Source: Robbsia sp. KACC 23696 (GTDB lineage: Bacteria; Pseudomonadota; Gammaproteobacteria; Burkholderiales; Burkholderiaceae). Taken from it: a DNA stretch of 64,000 bases. The stretch lies in assembly GCF_039852015.1 (NCBI RefSeq), contig NZ_CP156626.1, positions 124,001 to 188,000 on the forward strand. Direction: 5' to 3'. Below are positions 8,835 through 16,348 of this stretch, in pieces. The translations under genes and the position numbers were made by a program. The notes under the pieces are model-generated. The model was given only the letters and a program-made list of their open reading frames with translations. It ran no database searches and was not told the origin of the DNA. Each line of letters begins with the position of its first letter. Position 1 is the stretch's first letter.

Positions 8835-10210
8835 CATCGGCAGTAAAAATATTAATGGTCGACGACGTCGGCCAGAACCTCGTCGCGCTGGACGCCTTGC
8901 TGCGTCGGGACGAGGTGCTGCCCTTGCATGCGGCCGATGGTGCCGAAGCGTTGGAATTACTGCTCGAACACGACATCGCGCTGGCCTTGATCGATGTGCA
9001 GATGCCGGGGATGGATGGTTTCGAGCTGGCCGAGTTCATGCGGGGCAGCCCGCGCACGCGTCACGTACCGATTATTTTCCTGACCGCCACCGATCGGGAT
9101 ACGAAGCGCGTTTTCAAGGGATACGAGGCCGGCGCGGTCGACTTCCTCTACAAGCCGTTCGATCCGCATATCCTGTCGAGCAAGGTCGATGTGTTCGTCC
9201 AGCTGCACCAACAGAAACGGCAGCTGGCATCGCAGTTGGATGCGATGAAGCAACTGGTCCGCACCAACGATATGTTCGTTGCCGTACTCGGTCACGATCT
9301 GCGCAATCCCTTGTCGTCGGTGATGATGAACGCCGAAATCGTGCGCCGAACGGTCGAGAACGCCGGGAAGGGGGAGGGTGCGGCATCGACGGAAACCGCA
9401 CTGGCCGACAAATCGGCACGCTTGCACAAGGCCGCCGATCGCATCCTCACGAGTGGCCAGCGCATGGCGCAGATGATCGATCAGTTGCTGGGCGTCGCCC
9501 GCGTGCGGTCCGGGCAATTGCAGATCGCCCCCGAACGTTTCGATCTGCATGCCGTGGCACGCGCCATCGCGGACGAGTTCCAGACCGTCGAACACCCGCC
9601 CACATTGCGGGTCGAGGCCAGGGGCGATACGCATGGCGTATGGGATCGCGGCAGTCTCGCCCAGATCATCTCGAATCTGGTGGGCAATGCCTTGCGACAT
9701 GGCGATGCGCTCCATCCGGTCAGCATCGAAGTGGATGGCACGCAGCGCGAAGAGGTCAGGTTACGGGTATCGAATGGTGGCGAGATACCGGCGGCAATCC
9801 AGCCGCATCTCTTCACGCCATTCCGCTCCGGGAGTGACTGCCTAGAGACACCGACAGAGGCCAACTCGGATGACGCGCACCAGAGGGAACCCCTTCGCGA
9901 AGGCGACCATTCAGGCGCCGCACAGCCCGATGATTCGAAAAATCAGACTCACGCGACTGCCGCCGTCGTGGAGGGCGACCGTTCACTGACATCCATCGGT
10001 CAGTCTGCTGGCCTCGGTTTAGGACTCTTTATCGTCCACGAGCTGGTGCGATTGCATGCGGGCTCGATCGACGCCCGCTCGCTGGCCGGTAGCGGCACGA
10101 CAACCTTTGAAGTGGCACTGCCCCGGCAATCCGAATGGCGTCGTCTGCACGACACCGGGACGGCGATTGACGGACAGGCCAGCGCTTTCGCGATCGCGGG
10201 GCCTAGATAA
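8831..10210 (+). CDS. Response receiver-histidine kinase hybrid (REC-HisKA-HATPase)
   Basis: A 459-residue soluble protein with an N-terminal receiver (about 5-122, phospho-acceptor D55 in LALIDVQMPGMDG, K108 in FLYKPF). A HisKA domain follows with H155 in VLGHDLRNPLSS, then a HATPase (N box ISNLVGNALRHGD, G2 box LGLGLFIVHELV). A hydrophilic insert of about 75 residues splits the ATPase domain between the F-box-like LFTPFRSG and the G2 box, which is unusual. No membrane segment is present, so it probably takes phosphoryl groups from the upstream hybrid kinase or reads its state. It is the last gene of the four-gene cluster, and its start overlaps the CheB-like stop by ATGA. Confidence 0.9.
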   Translation: MTSAVKILMVDDVGQNLVALDALLRRDEVLPLHAADGAEALELLLEHDIALALIDVQMPGMDGFELAEFMRGSPRTRHVPIIFLTATDRDTKRVFKGYEAGAVDFLYKPFDPHILSSKVDVFVQLHQQKRQLASQLDAMKQLVRTNDMFVAVLGHDLRNPLSSVMMNAEIVRRTVENAGKGEGAASTETALADKSARLHKAADRILTSGQRMAQMIDQLLGVARVRSGQLQIAPERFDLHAVARAIADEFQTVEHPPTLRVEARGDTHGVWDRGSLAQIISNLVGNALRHGDALHPVSIEVDGTQREEVRLRVSNGGEIPAAIQPHLFTPFRSGSDCLETPTEANSDDAHQREPLREGDHSGAAQPDDSKNQTHATAAVVEGDRSLTSIGQSAGLGLGLFIVHELVRLHAGSIDARSLAGSGTTTFEVALPRQSEWRRLHDTGTAIDGQASAFAIAGPR

Positions 10211-10409
10211 AGATCTGCAGCAGCGTCAACAGACCCAGCGCCACGACGACACCGAGCACCGCGCCGCCGATCTCCAGCGAGTAATGCGCCGCGCGATGGT
10301 GATAAGGAATATTGCCTGCCAATACGACGCCGACCAAGGCCATCGGCAGCAGCAAAATGAGATTGGCGCTGTTCAGCGACATACTGCCCATCTGTGTTAG
10401 GAATTCCAT
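10203..10409 (-). CDS. Small two-helix membrane protein, unknown function
   Basis: A 68-residue hydrophobic protein: MEFLTQMGSMSLN, a first membrane helix (about 17-38), a short polar loop with NIPYHHRAAHYS, then a second helix to the C-terminus (LLQIFI). The ATG at 10409 is chosen because GGAGGGTGAT precedes it, a strong Shine-Dalgarno, whereas an upstream ATG at 10430 has none. That site is good evidence that this small gene is real. I do not recognise the family. Its 3' end overlaps the convergent receiver-kinase gene by 8 bp. The HHRAAH loop could bind a metal, but that is speculation. Confidence 0.7.
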   Translation of the reverse strand: MEFLTQMGSMSLNSANLILLLPMALVGVVLAGNIPYHHRAAHYSLEIGGAVLGVVVALGLLTLLQIFI

Positions 10410-10429
10410 ATCACCCTCCGTCTCCGTCA

Positions 10430-10700
10430 TTGTTGCTTTGCTCTTTTTGGGGTGCGAAGCAGATCATCCGGAACCACGAGACAATCTCGCTAGCACGTCT
10501 TTATTATAGAAGACAGGGGGAACAGGTAAAAGGACGGCCGGTCGTTTTTTACGATTCATGACAGCGCACTTCCACGTCATATCGAGAAAAGTGCCTTTGT
10601 CAGAGGCATATTCGATCGGAAGCCGCGACGTTCCAGGGATTTACACTTAGAGACTTACCCTAGGTGAGCTTGCCCACGAAACCCACCCGATCGTGCAATG
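10430..10700. other. Intergenic region without gene
   Basis: This 270-bp stretch between the small membrane protein and the catalase terminator should carry the promoter of the small gene. The part at 10440-10560 is AT-richer and includes CTTTATTATAG near 10498-10509. I see no open frame with a ribosome binding site and no clear RNA element. Confidence 0.4.
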
Positions 10701-10740
10701 AAAAGGCCAGCGTGATACCGATCGCTGGCCTTTTCGTTTT
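10701..10740. terminator. Rho-independent terminator, probably bidirectional (downstream of catalase)
   Basis: A perfect 12-bp stem, AAAAGGCCAGCG at 10701-10712 against CGCTGGCCTTTT at 10723-10734, with a 10-nt loop. A T-rich tail (TTTTCGTTTT) follows on the plus strand, and TTTT follows on the minus strand. It lies 27-66 bp beyond the catalase stop codon, so it mainly ends that minus-strand transcript. Confidence 0.85.
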
Positions 10741-10766
10741 ACTCGCGCACTGCTAAGACATCGACG

Positions 10767-12890
10767 TTATGCCGGAACGGTTTCCGCCTTCGGCGCACGC
10801 GCCCACACACGGTGCTGCGCGATCGCATCGATAAAGTCCGTGAGAACCTTGTCGATATGCGCGGTCTCGTCGCTGATCACGCCTTCCTCGCTCACCGGCA
10901 GATTCGCCGCGGCGATCACATCCCGACCATACCCCACGGCAGCAATCGCCTTCAGATGCTTGTACGCCTCAAGCAGATAGTGACGCGCATCACCGTTCTT
11001 CGATAGCAACGTGGCGCTGTCTTGCCCGCAGGCGACGAACACTGCATCGAACGCAATCGATGGCATGCCGGCAATCGTCGCATCGGCGTAGACGCCTGGC
11101 GCGACTTCGCCCAACATCGGCGCGATGACCTTCGCCTGCGCGCCTGCTTTCTCCAACGCCATCTTCGCGGTGGCGATGCTCAGGGGGTCAGCGCCCTTTG
11201 CGGCAAGGATCGCGATCTTCGTCGTCTTGATTCCCGGCTGTACCTTCGCCATCAAGCTCAACGACGGCGAGGTCTTGACGGACTTCTTGCCCTTGCCCGG
11301 GTTCGCCAGCACATCGGCGCCCGGCGTCGTCGCCTTCGCCGGAATCAAGCCCAAACCGTCCCCCACTCGGGCAGCCAGCGTGGGATCGACATTGGCCAAG
11401 TTATCGACCATGCGTTGACGAATGTATTCCCGTTCGACCTTGCCAAGCTCGAACTGGTAGGAGGCGACGATATGATCCTTCTCCGGCTCGCTCATGCTGT
11501 TCCAGAACAGCGTGGCCTGCGAGTAGTGATCCCCGAACGATTCGCTCCGTTCGCGGATCTTCGCGGCATCGATCCGTTCCGGATAGGTCTCGAAGCCCCC
11601 ATCGCTGGCTGCCGGCGGCGTTTCCTTCGGCCAGCCGCCGGAAATCGAATTCGGCTCATACGAAGTCTGGCCGCGATGGATTACCTGACGATGCATCGCA
11701 TCGCGCTGGTTGTTCACATTCGGCGACACCGGCCGGTTGATCGGCAGCTCGTGGAAATTCGGACCACCCAGGCGGCTGATCTGCGTGTCCGTGTAGGAGA
11801 AGAGACGGCCCTGCAGCAGCGGGTCATTGCTGAAATCCAAGCCCGGCACGATATGGCCCGGACAGAACGCCACTTGCTCGGTCTCGGCGAAGTAGTTGTC
11901 GGGATTGCGGTTCAACACCATCTTGCCCAGCATCTTGATGGGGACCAGCTCTTCCGGAATGATCTTCGTCGGATCGAGCAGGTCGAATGCGAAACTGTGC
12001 TCGTCCTCTTCCTCGACGATCTGCACGCCGAACTCCCACTCTGGGAAGTTGCCTGCTTCGATCGACTCCCACAAATCGCGACGATGGAAATCCGGGTCCT
12101 TGCCCGACAGCTTCTGCGCCTCGTCCCAGATCAACGAGTACGAGCCCAGCACCGGACGCCAGTGGAATTTGACGAAGCGGCCCTTGCCTTGCGCATTGAC
12201 GAAGCGGAAAGTGTGAATGCCAAAACCTTCCATCAGGCGCAGCGATTGTGGGATGCCGCGATCCGACATCGCCCACATCACCATATGCGTGGTTTCCGGG
12301 ACCAGTGTGACGAAATCCCAGAAGGTATCGTGGGCTGTCGCGCCTTGGGGAATCTCGTTATGCGGTTCCGGTTTCACCGCGTGAACAAAGTCGGGGAACT
12401 TGATGGCGTCCTGGATGAAGAAGACCGGCATATTGTTGCCGACCAGGTCGAAGTTGCCTTCGTCTGTGTAGAATTTGACCGCAAAACCGCGCACGTCGCG
12501 CACGGTGTCGGCGGAGCCGCGTGAGCCTTGCACCGTCGAAAACCGCACATAGACCGGCGTTTGCTTTGCCGGATCGGCAAGGAAGCCGGCCTTGGTCAAC
12601 TCGGCATGCGATTCGTACGGTTGGAAATAACCGTGGGCGGCGGTCCCGCGCGCGTGCACGATTCGCTCGGGAATGCGCTCGTGGTCGAAGTGCGTGATCT
12701 TCTCGCGCATGATGAAGTCTTCGAGCAGCGAGGGGCCGCGTGCACCGGCCTTCAGCGTGTTCTGATTGTCGGAGACCTTGACGCCCTGGTTCGTGCGCAA
12801 CGCTTCGTTCTCGACACTGACGCTGAACGTGGCGAGTTGCTGGTCTTTGCTGCTGCCTTGCTGTGCTGATTCGGAGGGCGACTTGGCCAT
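10767..12890 (-). CDS. katE: Large-subunit haem catalase (HPII type)
   Basis: A 707-residue monofunctional catalase that dismutates hydrogen peroxide. The catalase core has distal H79 in [14 protein letters not shown], the [12 protein letters not shown] segment with the active-site Asn, and the proximal haem ligand Tyr at about 366 in [17 protein letters not shown]. After about residue 550 comes the flavodoxin/DJ-1-like C-terminal domain ([16 protein letters not shown] onward) that marks the large-subunit clade. The ATG at 12890 is chosen because AAGGAG lies 6 nt before it; the frame extends to 12968 without support. It is a single-gene unit with its own terminator and a 320-bp divergent promoter region. 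Likely a stationary-phase or stress enzyme by family. Confidence 0.95.
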   Translation of the reverse strand: MAKSPSESAQQGSSKDQQLATFSVSVENEALRTNQGVKVSDNQNTLKAGARGPSLLEDFIMREKITHFDHERIPERIVHARGTAAHGYFQPYESHAELTKAGFLADPAKQTPVYVRFSTVQGSRGSADTVRDVRGFAVKFYTDEGNFDLVGNNMPVFFIQDAIKFPDFVHAVKPEPHNEIPQGATAHDTFWDFVTLVPETTHMVMWAMSDRGIPQSLRLMEGFGIHTFRFVNAQGKGRFVKFHWRPVLGSYSLIWDEAQKLSGKDPDFHRRDLWESIEAGNFPEWEFGVQIVEEEDEHSFAFDLLDPTKIIPEELVPIKMLGKMVLNRNPDNYFAETEQVAFCPGHIVPGLDFSNDPLLQGRLFSYTDTQISRLGGPNFHELPINRPVSPNVNNQRDAMHRQVIHRGQTSYEPNSISGGWPKETPPAASDGGFETYPERIDAAKIRERSESFGDHYSQATLFWNSMSEPEKDHIVASYQFELGKVEREYIRQRMVDNLANVDPTLAARVGDGLGLIPAKATTPGADVLANPGKGKKSVKTSPSLSLMAKVQPGIKTTKIAILAAKGADPLSIATAKMALEKAGAQAKVIAPMLGEVAPGVYADATIAGMPSIAFDAVFVACGQDSATLLSKNGDARHYLLEAYKHLKAIAAVGYGRDVIAAANLPVSEEGVISDETAHIDKVLTDFIDAIAQHRVWARAPKAETVPA

Positions 12891-13212
12891 CTTATGCTCC
12901 TTGGCATGCGGCATGCGCTGTCGGCCGACCTGCTCCGGTGATCGATTCGGATAAGCCGCGACGCGCACGCCCGTGTGTGGGGACGAGCTGCTCTCTTAGC
13001 AATCCGCGTACCTGAAAAGGCGATCTGATTCGCCATCTCGATAGTTTCCTTCAATATGTTTGATCCCGAGCAAGGCACGTCGCGCGAGAGGCCGGCACGC
13101 TATCGGCGACGCGGCATCCCGTAATGGATGCGCTGCGTCGTTCGGAGTTTTACAATGCTCTTTTCGCTCACGCCGTGCAGCCGCACGGCGGGCTCTGGCA
13201 GGAACCGCGTGC

Positions 13213-13977
13213 ATGTCAGCAGAAACTAAGAAACAGCAGATCGACGCCCTGCAACGGGACGGCTTCGTCGTCGTGCGCGGCCTCGTCCCGGCCACCACCT
13301 GTGCCGAAATGCGCGCCCGCGCGCAGGCCCAGTTGGCGGAAGGACACAGTCCCCTCGAACTCGAAGCCCAGTTGCAATATCCGGGCGCGCCCGTCTCGAT
13401 CGACGCGCCCGGTGGCAAGACGGTACGACGCCTGCTCGACGCCTATGGCCGCGAACCGAGCTTCGCCGCATTTGCAAAGTCACCCGATATCGCCGGCTGG
13501 GTCAGCAGCTATTTCGGCGAGCAGACGCTATTGTCGCGCGCCCATCACAACTGCCTGATGACGAAGCATCCGCAGTACGGCAGCCTGACCGGGTGGCACC
13601 GCGACGCGCGGTACTGGTCCTTTGCCCGCGACGATCTCGTCTCGGTGTGGCTGGCGCTCGGCGATGAAACCGCCAGCAATGGGGCACTGTGGTTGATTCC
13701 CGGCTCCCATCAGCGTCAATTCGGCGCGGACAGTTTCGATGATGCCAAATTCTTCGTGCCGAACACGGCGGAGAACGAAGACCTGATTGCCCGCGCCGTC
13801 TGTCCGACGCTGGCGGCCGGCGACGTCCTGTTCTTCCATTGCAATACGTTGCATTCGGCCGGAAAAAACGTCACCGAAGCGGTCAAGTTTTCGCTCGTCT
13901 TTACCTACCACGGCGCGAGCAATCCGCCGGTACCCGGAACCCGGTCGACTTCGAAGGAAGCCGTGCCGCTGCTCTGA
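13213..13977 (+). CDS. Phytanoyl-CoA dioxygenase (PhyH) family protein
   Basis: A 254-residue Fe(II)/2-oxoglutarate dioxygenase of the PhyH family. The metal site is H129-x-D131 in GWHRDARYWSF, with the distal H214 in FFHCNTLHSAGKN. The jelly-roll core around LVSVWLALGDETASNGALW and IPGSHQRQ is typical. The family hydroxylates diverse small molecules or lipid tails; the substrate here is not readable. The usual 2-oxoglutarate-binding Arg after the distal His is not obvious (a Lys lies in EAVKFSLVF). The ATG at 13213, with AGGA upstream, is preferred over a longer frame from 13060. It is convergent with srkA. Confidence 0.85.
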   Translation: MSAETKKQQIDALQRDGFVVVRGLVPATTCAEMRARAQAQLAEGHSPLELEAQLQYPGAPVSIDAPGGKTVRRLLDAYGREPSFAAFAKSPDIAGWVSSYFGEQTLLSRAHHNCLMTKHPQYGSLTGWHRDARYWSFARDDLVSVWLALGDETASNGALWLIPGSHQRQFGADSFDDAKFFVPNTAENEDLIARAVCPTLAAGDVLFFHCNTLHSAGKNVTEAVKFSLVFTYHGASNPPVPGTRSTSKEAVPLL

Positions 13978-14028
13978 CACGCGGCGCCGGCACCGACGCG
14001 GGTACGTCACGTCGATGCGCTCCCGGGG

Positions 14029-14312
14029 AGCTTGCCAAGGGCTCCCCGGCAAGCTGTGGATAATCCTGTGGAAAGGGTCGTGAAAACCCGAGTGGCGCGC
14101 GGTCCCTGACGCGTCGATAACGCGCCAAATCCTTACCCGACAATGGCATCGCTTCGCCAGCACACAAGGCTTGCAGCCGTTTTCCCTGTCTGATGTCCTA
14201 TCGTCCCGCCATGACGGGCCAATGCGCTTCGGTGGGCACTGGATAACATCGGGATAAGTCACCCCCTCGACGGGGACAAGCTGCGGATAAGTGGCTGACA
14301 AGTGGTGGATAA
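14029..14312 (+). other. Gene-free DnaA-box-like cluster between convergent genes
   Basis: This part of the 400-bp gap between the phyH-type gene and srkA holds one perfect TGTGGATAA (14055-14063) and two single-mismatch copies (14282-14290, 14304-14312). Two weaker copies (near 14239 and 14249) are also present, and all are on the same strand. Two overlapping hairpins (14029-14036 with 14048-14055, and 14024-14031 with 14041-14048) precede the first box and may serve as a terminator without a T-run. No open frame in the gap looks like a gene. Confidence 0.5.
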
Positions 14313-14376
14313 ATACCCCGCCCATCGCGCCTTGCGGCCGCAGCCAGAGCCAACGTTCGGCAGGCGGGAGACGGCC

Positions 14377-15441
14377 TCAAATCGGCCAGAGCGGTTCTTC
14401 GTCCATCAGCGCGACCTGCTCACGTAGCTCGAGGATGCGCTCCTCCCAATACCGCTGCGTATTGAACCAGGGAAACGCGGCGGGGAAGGCCGGATCGTCC
14501 CAGCGGCGTGCCAGCCAGGCGCTGTAGTGAATCAGGCGCAAGGTTCGTAGCGGTTCGATCAAATACAACGATCGCTGATCGAATTCGCAGAAATCCTCAT
14601 AGCCCGCCAGCACATCGCCCAATGCGCGGCGCTGGCCGTCGCGATCGCCCGGCAGCAGCATCCAGAGATCCTGCACGGCCGGCCCCATGCGGCTATCGTC
14701 GAAATCGACGAAGTGCGGGCCGGCGTCGGTCCACAACACGTTGCCTGGATGGCAGTCGCCATGCAGGCGCAGCAGGGCGATATCGCCGGCTCGTTCATAC
14801 CCGCGTGCAATGGCCGCCAGCGCGAGATCGACGATGGCGAAATAGGCCTCGCGCAGATTCTCCGGAACCACGCCACTGTCACGCAGATAATCGCGGGGCG
14901 CGGTGCCGTACGTCGGCAAATCGATCACGCCGCGTTCGGCGTAGGGCTTGCGGGCGCCCACCTGATGGATACGGCCGATGAAACGACCGAGCCATTCCAA
15001 TGTGTCGGACTGCTCCAGTTCCGGCGGGCGGCCACCGCGACGCGGAAACACCGAGAAACGAAAGCCGTTATAGGTTGAGAGCGTCGTGCCGGCGGCATCG
15101 CCGAGCGGCAGCACCAAGGGAGCGACAGCCGGGATTTCCGCGTCGCCCAGTTCCTGGAGGAACGTATGCTCCTCCAGAATTGCCGCGTCGGACCAGCGAT
15201 GGGGACGGTAGAACTTCACGATGACCGGCGGCGCATCGTCGATACCGACCTGGTACACGCGGTTTTCGAAACTGTTCAGCGTAAGAAGACGGCCGTCCAC
15301 GCGCATGCCGGTCGATTCGATCGCATCGAGCACGAGGTCCGGGTTGAGCGTGGCGTAGGGCTTGCCCATCGACGGCGCTTCAGGCGTATCCGGCGGTTCC
15401 GGCACGTCGTCGATGTCGTTCCTGCCATTGGGGTCTTGCAC
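14377..15441 (-). CDS. srkA: Stress response Ser/Thr kinase, SrkA/YihE-like
   Basis: A roughly 350-residue kinase of the choline-kinase/APH fold, SrkA (YihE, RdoA) subfamily, which protects cells against stress-induced death and antagonises MazEF-type toxicity in E. coli. Visible motifs: nucleotide-binding FENRVYQVGIDD, the catalytic loop LHGDCHPGNVLW and the metal-binding HFVDFDDSRMGP. The C-terminal half ending RYWEERILELREQVALM matches the family. The start is uncertain: GTG at 15477, GTG at 15441 (chosen) and ATG at 15369 are all in frame and none has a strong ribosome binding site. Conservation begins around GKPYATLNPD just after the last one. It stands alone on the minus strand, next to redox-stress genes. 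Confidence 0.88.
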   Translation of the reverse strand: MQDPNGRNDIDDVPEPPDTPEAPSMGKPYATLNPDLVLDAIESTGMRVDGRLLTLNSFENRVYQVGIDDAPPVIVKFYRPHRWSDAAILEEHTFLQELGDAEIPAVAPLVLPLGDAAGTTLSTYNGFRFSVFPRRGGRPPELEQSDTLEWLGRFIGRIHQVGARKPYAERGVIDLPTYGTAPRDYLRDSGVVPENLREAYFAIVDLALAAIARGYERAGDIALLRLHGDCHPGNVLWTDAGPHFVDFDDSRMGPAVQDLWMLLPGDRDGQRRALGDVLAGYEDFCEFDQRSLYLIEPLRTLRLIHYSAWLARRWDDPAFPAAFPWFNTQRYWEERILELREQVALMDEEPLWPI

Positions 15442-15543
15442 GGTGATTCTCGAGAATAGGCCAGCGCGGGGCGTCACCCCGGAGGGCCCGCCCCGCGCAT
15501 CGGCCTGTATGACGTCGCATGCGGTTGCACGCGACGCTTACTT

Positions 15544-15780
15544 TCAGTGCAAGGCGCCGCCCGCTGCGGCATCCGAGGTGAGTGCGGTCAACGGCAAGGC
15601 GTCGCCGGTGTCGATCAGGTCCGCGACAAAAAAAGGCTCGGTGTTCAGTTCGCGCGATGCCCCCGGCATCCCCGCGTACCACGTCACCATCGCCATGTCG
15701 CCAATCACGCGCTTGATGATGCCCAAGGCGCCGGAGGGAACCGCGATATGGTTGGATCGCACAATGGTACCGATCTTCAT
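15544..15780 (-). CDS. Small conserved-looking hypothetical protein
   Basis: A 78-residue protein beginning MKIGTIVRSNHIAVPSGALG. The pattern (alternating hydrophobic residues, Gly-Ile-Ile-Lys-Arg-Val turn, MAMVTWYAG) suggests a small beta-barrel such as an SH3/KOW-like fold; that is inference from pattern, not recognition. The ATG at 15780 follows GGGAG with 9-nt spacing; a start 5 codons upstream is possible. It has its own promoter space between it and the sRNA candidate. Function unknown. Confidence 0.6.
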   Translation of the reverse strand: MKIGTIVRSNHIAVPSGALGIIKRVIGDMAMVTWYAGMPGASRELNTEPFFVADLIDTGDALPLTALTSDAAAGGALH

Positions 15781-15970
15781 CGAGGCTTCTCCCAAAAAGA
15801 CGGATAGGGAATCCGTCTTGCTAATAATAAGGCCAGCACGAACCGCCGGTCCTGCTGCAACCGTTTTTCATTATACGGAACGGCGGAGCACACCCAAAAC
15901 GTTGATGCCGCGCGGCAACGCTCGCGTGCGCCCCGGTCGGGCTGCGTTCCGCGCGACGATACGGACGCGG

Positions 15971-16035
15971 CAGGCAAAAAAAAACCCGCCTGCGGCGGGT
16001 GGAATCCATATCAGGAGGAGACATGGAGGAGACGC
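15971..16035 (-). ncRNA. Candidate short sRNA with two anti-Shine-Dalgarno motifs
   Basis: On the minus strand a promoter-like pair (16040-16068) is followed by about 60 nt carrying the motif TCTCCTCC twice, and then by a rho-independent terminator (ACCCGCC stem, GCA loop, nine T). There is no credible open frame. A transcript would be about 60 nt and would expose two UCUCCUCC segments complementary to ribosome binding sites, the design of CU-rich riboregulators in alpha- and betaproteobacteria. Transcription is not proved by the sequence. Confidence 0.6.
15976..16000 (-). terminator. Rho-independent terminator (minus strand) of the sRNA candidate
   Basis: Seven-base-pair GC-rich stem, ACCCGCC at 15984-15990 against GGCGGGT at 15994-16000 on the plus strand, with a 3-nt loop, followed on the minus strand by nine T (15984-15976). 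No protein gene ends just upstream on that strand, so it needs another transcript to explain it. Confidence 0.85.
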
Positions 16036-16039
16036 TTTT

Positions 16040-16068
16040 AATGTAGTGCTACCAAAACAGCGGCGCAA
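16040..16068 (-). promoter_or_regulatory. Sigma70-like promoter for the sRNA candidate
   Basis: Minus-strand TTGCGC (16068-16063) and TACATT (16045-16040) are separated by exactly 17 nt. Each matches four of six consensus bases. The predicted start is near 16034, just before the first TCTCCTCC. Confidence 0.5.
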
Positions 16069-16348
16069 TGGGATCGATAGAGGGTTAACTCTAAAAGGGT
16101 TGACCCGGAGGGAAATTGTCGGATTTTTCGCACGACAAAAGGCGCCTATGGCAATCGGTCGGGCAGGCGGGCGCAGGCGCGTTACAGGAGCGCACCGTGG
16201 GGCGGGATGGCACGGTGCCAGGGGCGCGCCTTGTACCGCGCAACGGTGGCGTCAGCGGCAGGTTCGCCAAGATGATAAAGTGCCCGATGAATCAGGGGTC
16301 CCGCAGGATGCTGCCATGCCGGGACGACCCGCTTACGGTTGTCACAGA

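Noticed and set aside
15362-16348. N-terminal extension of the gshA frame
   Set aside because: The frame is open but runs antisense to a small gene and the sRNA candidate; GshA conservation begins near 16349.
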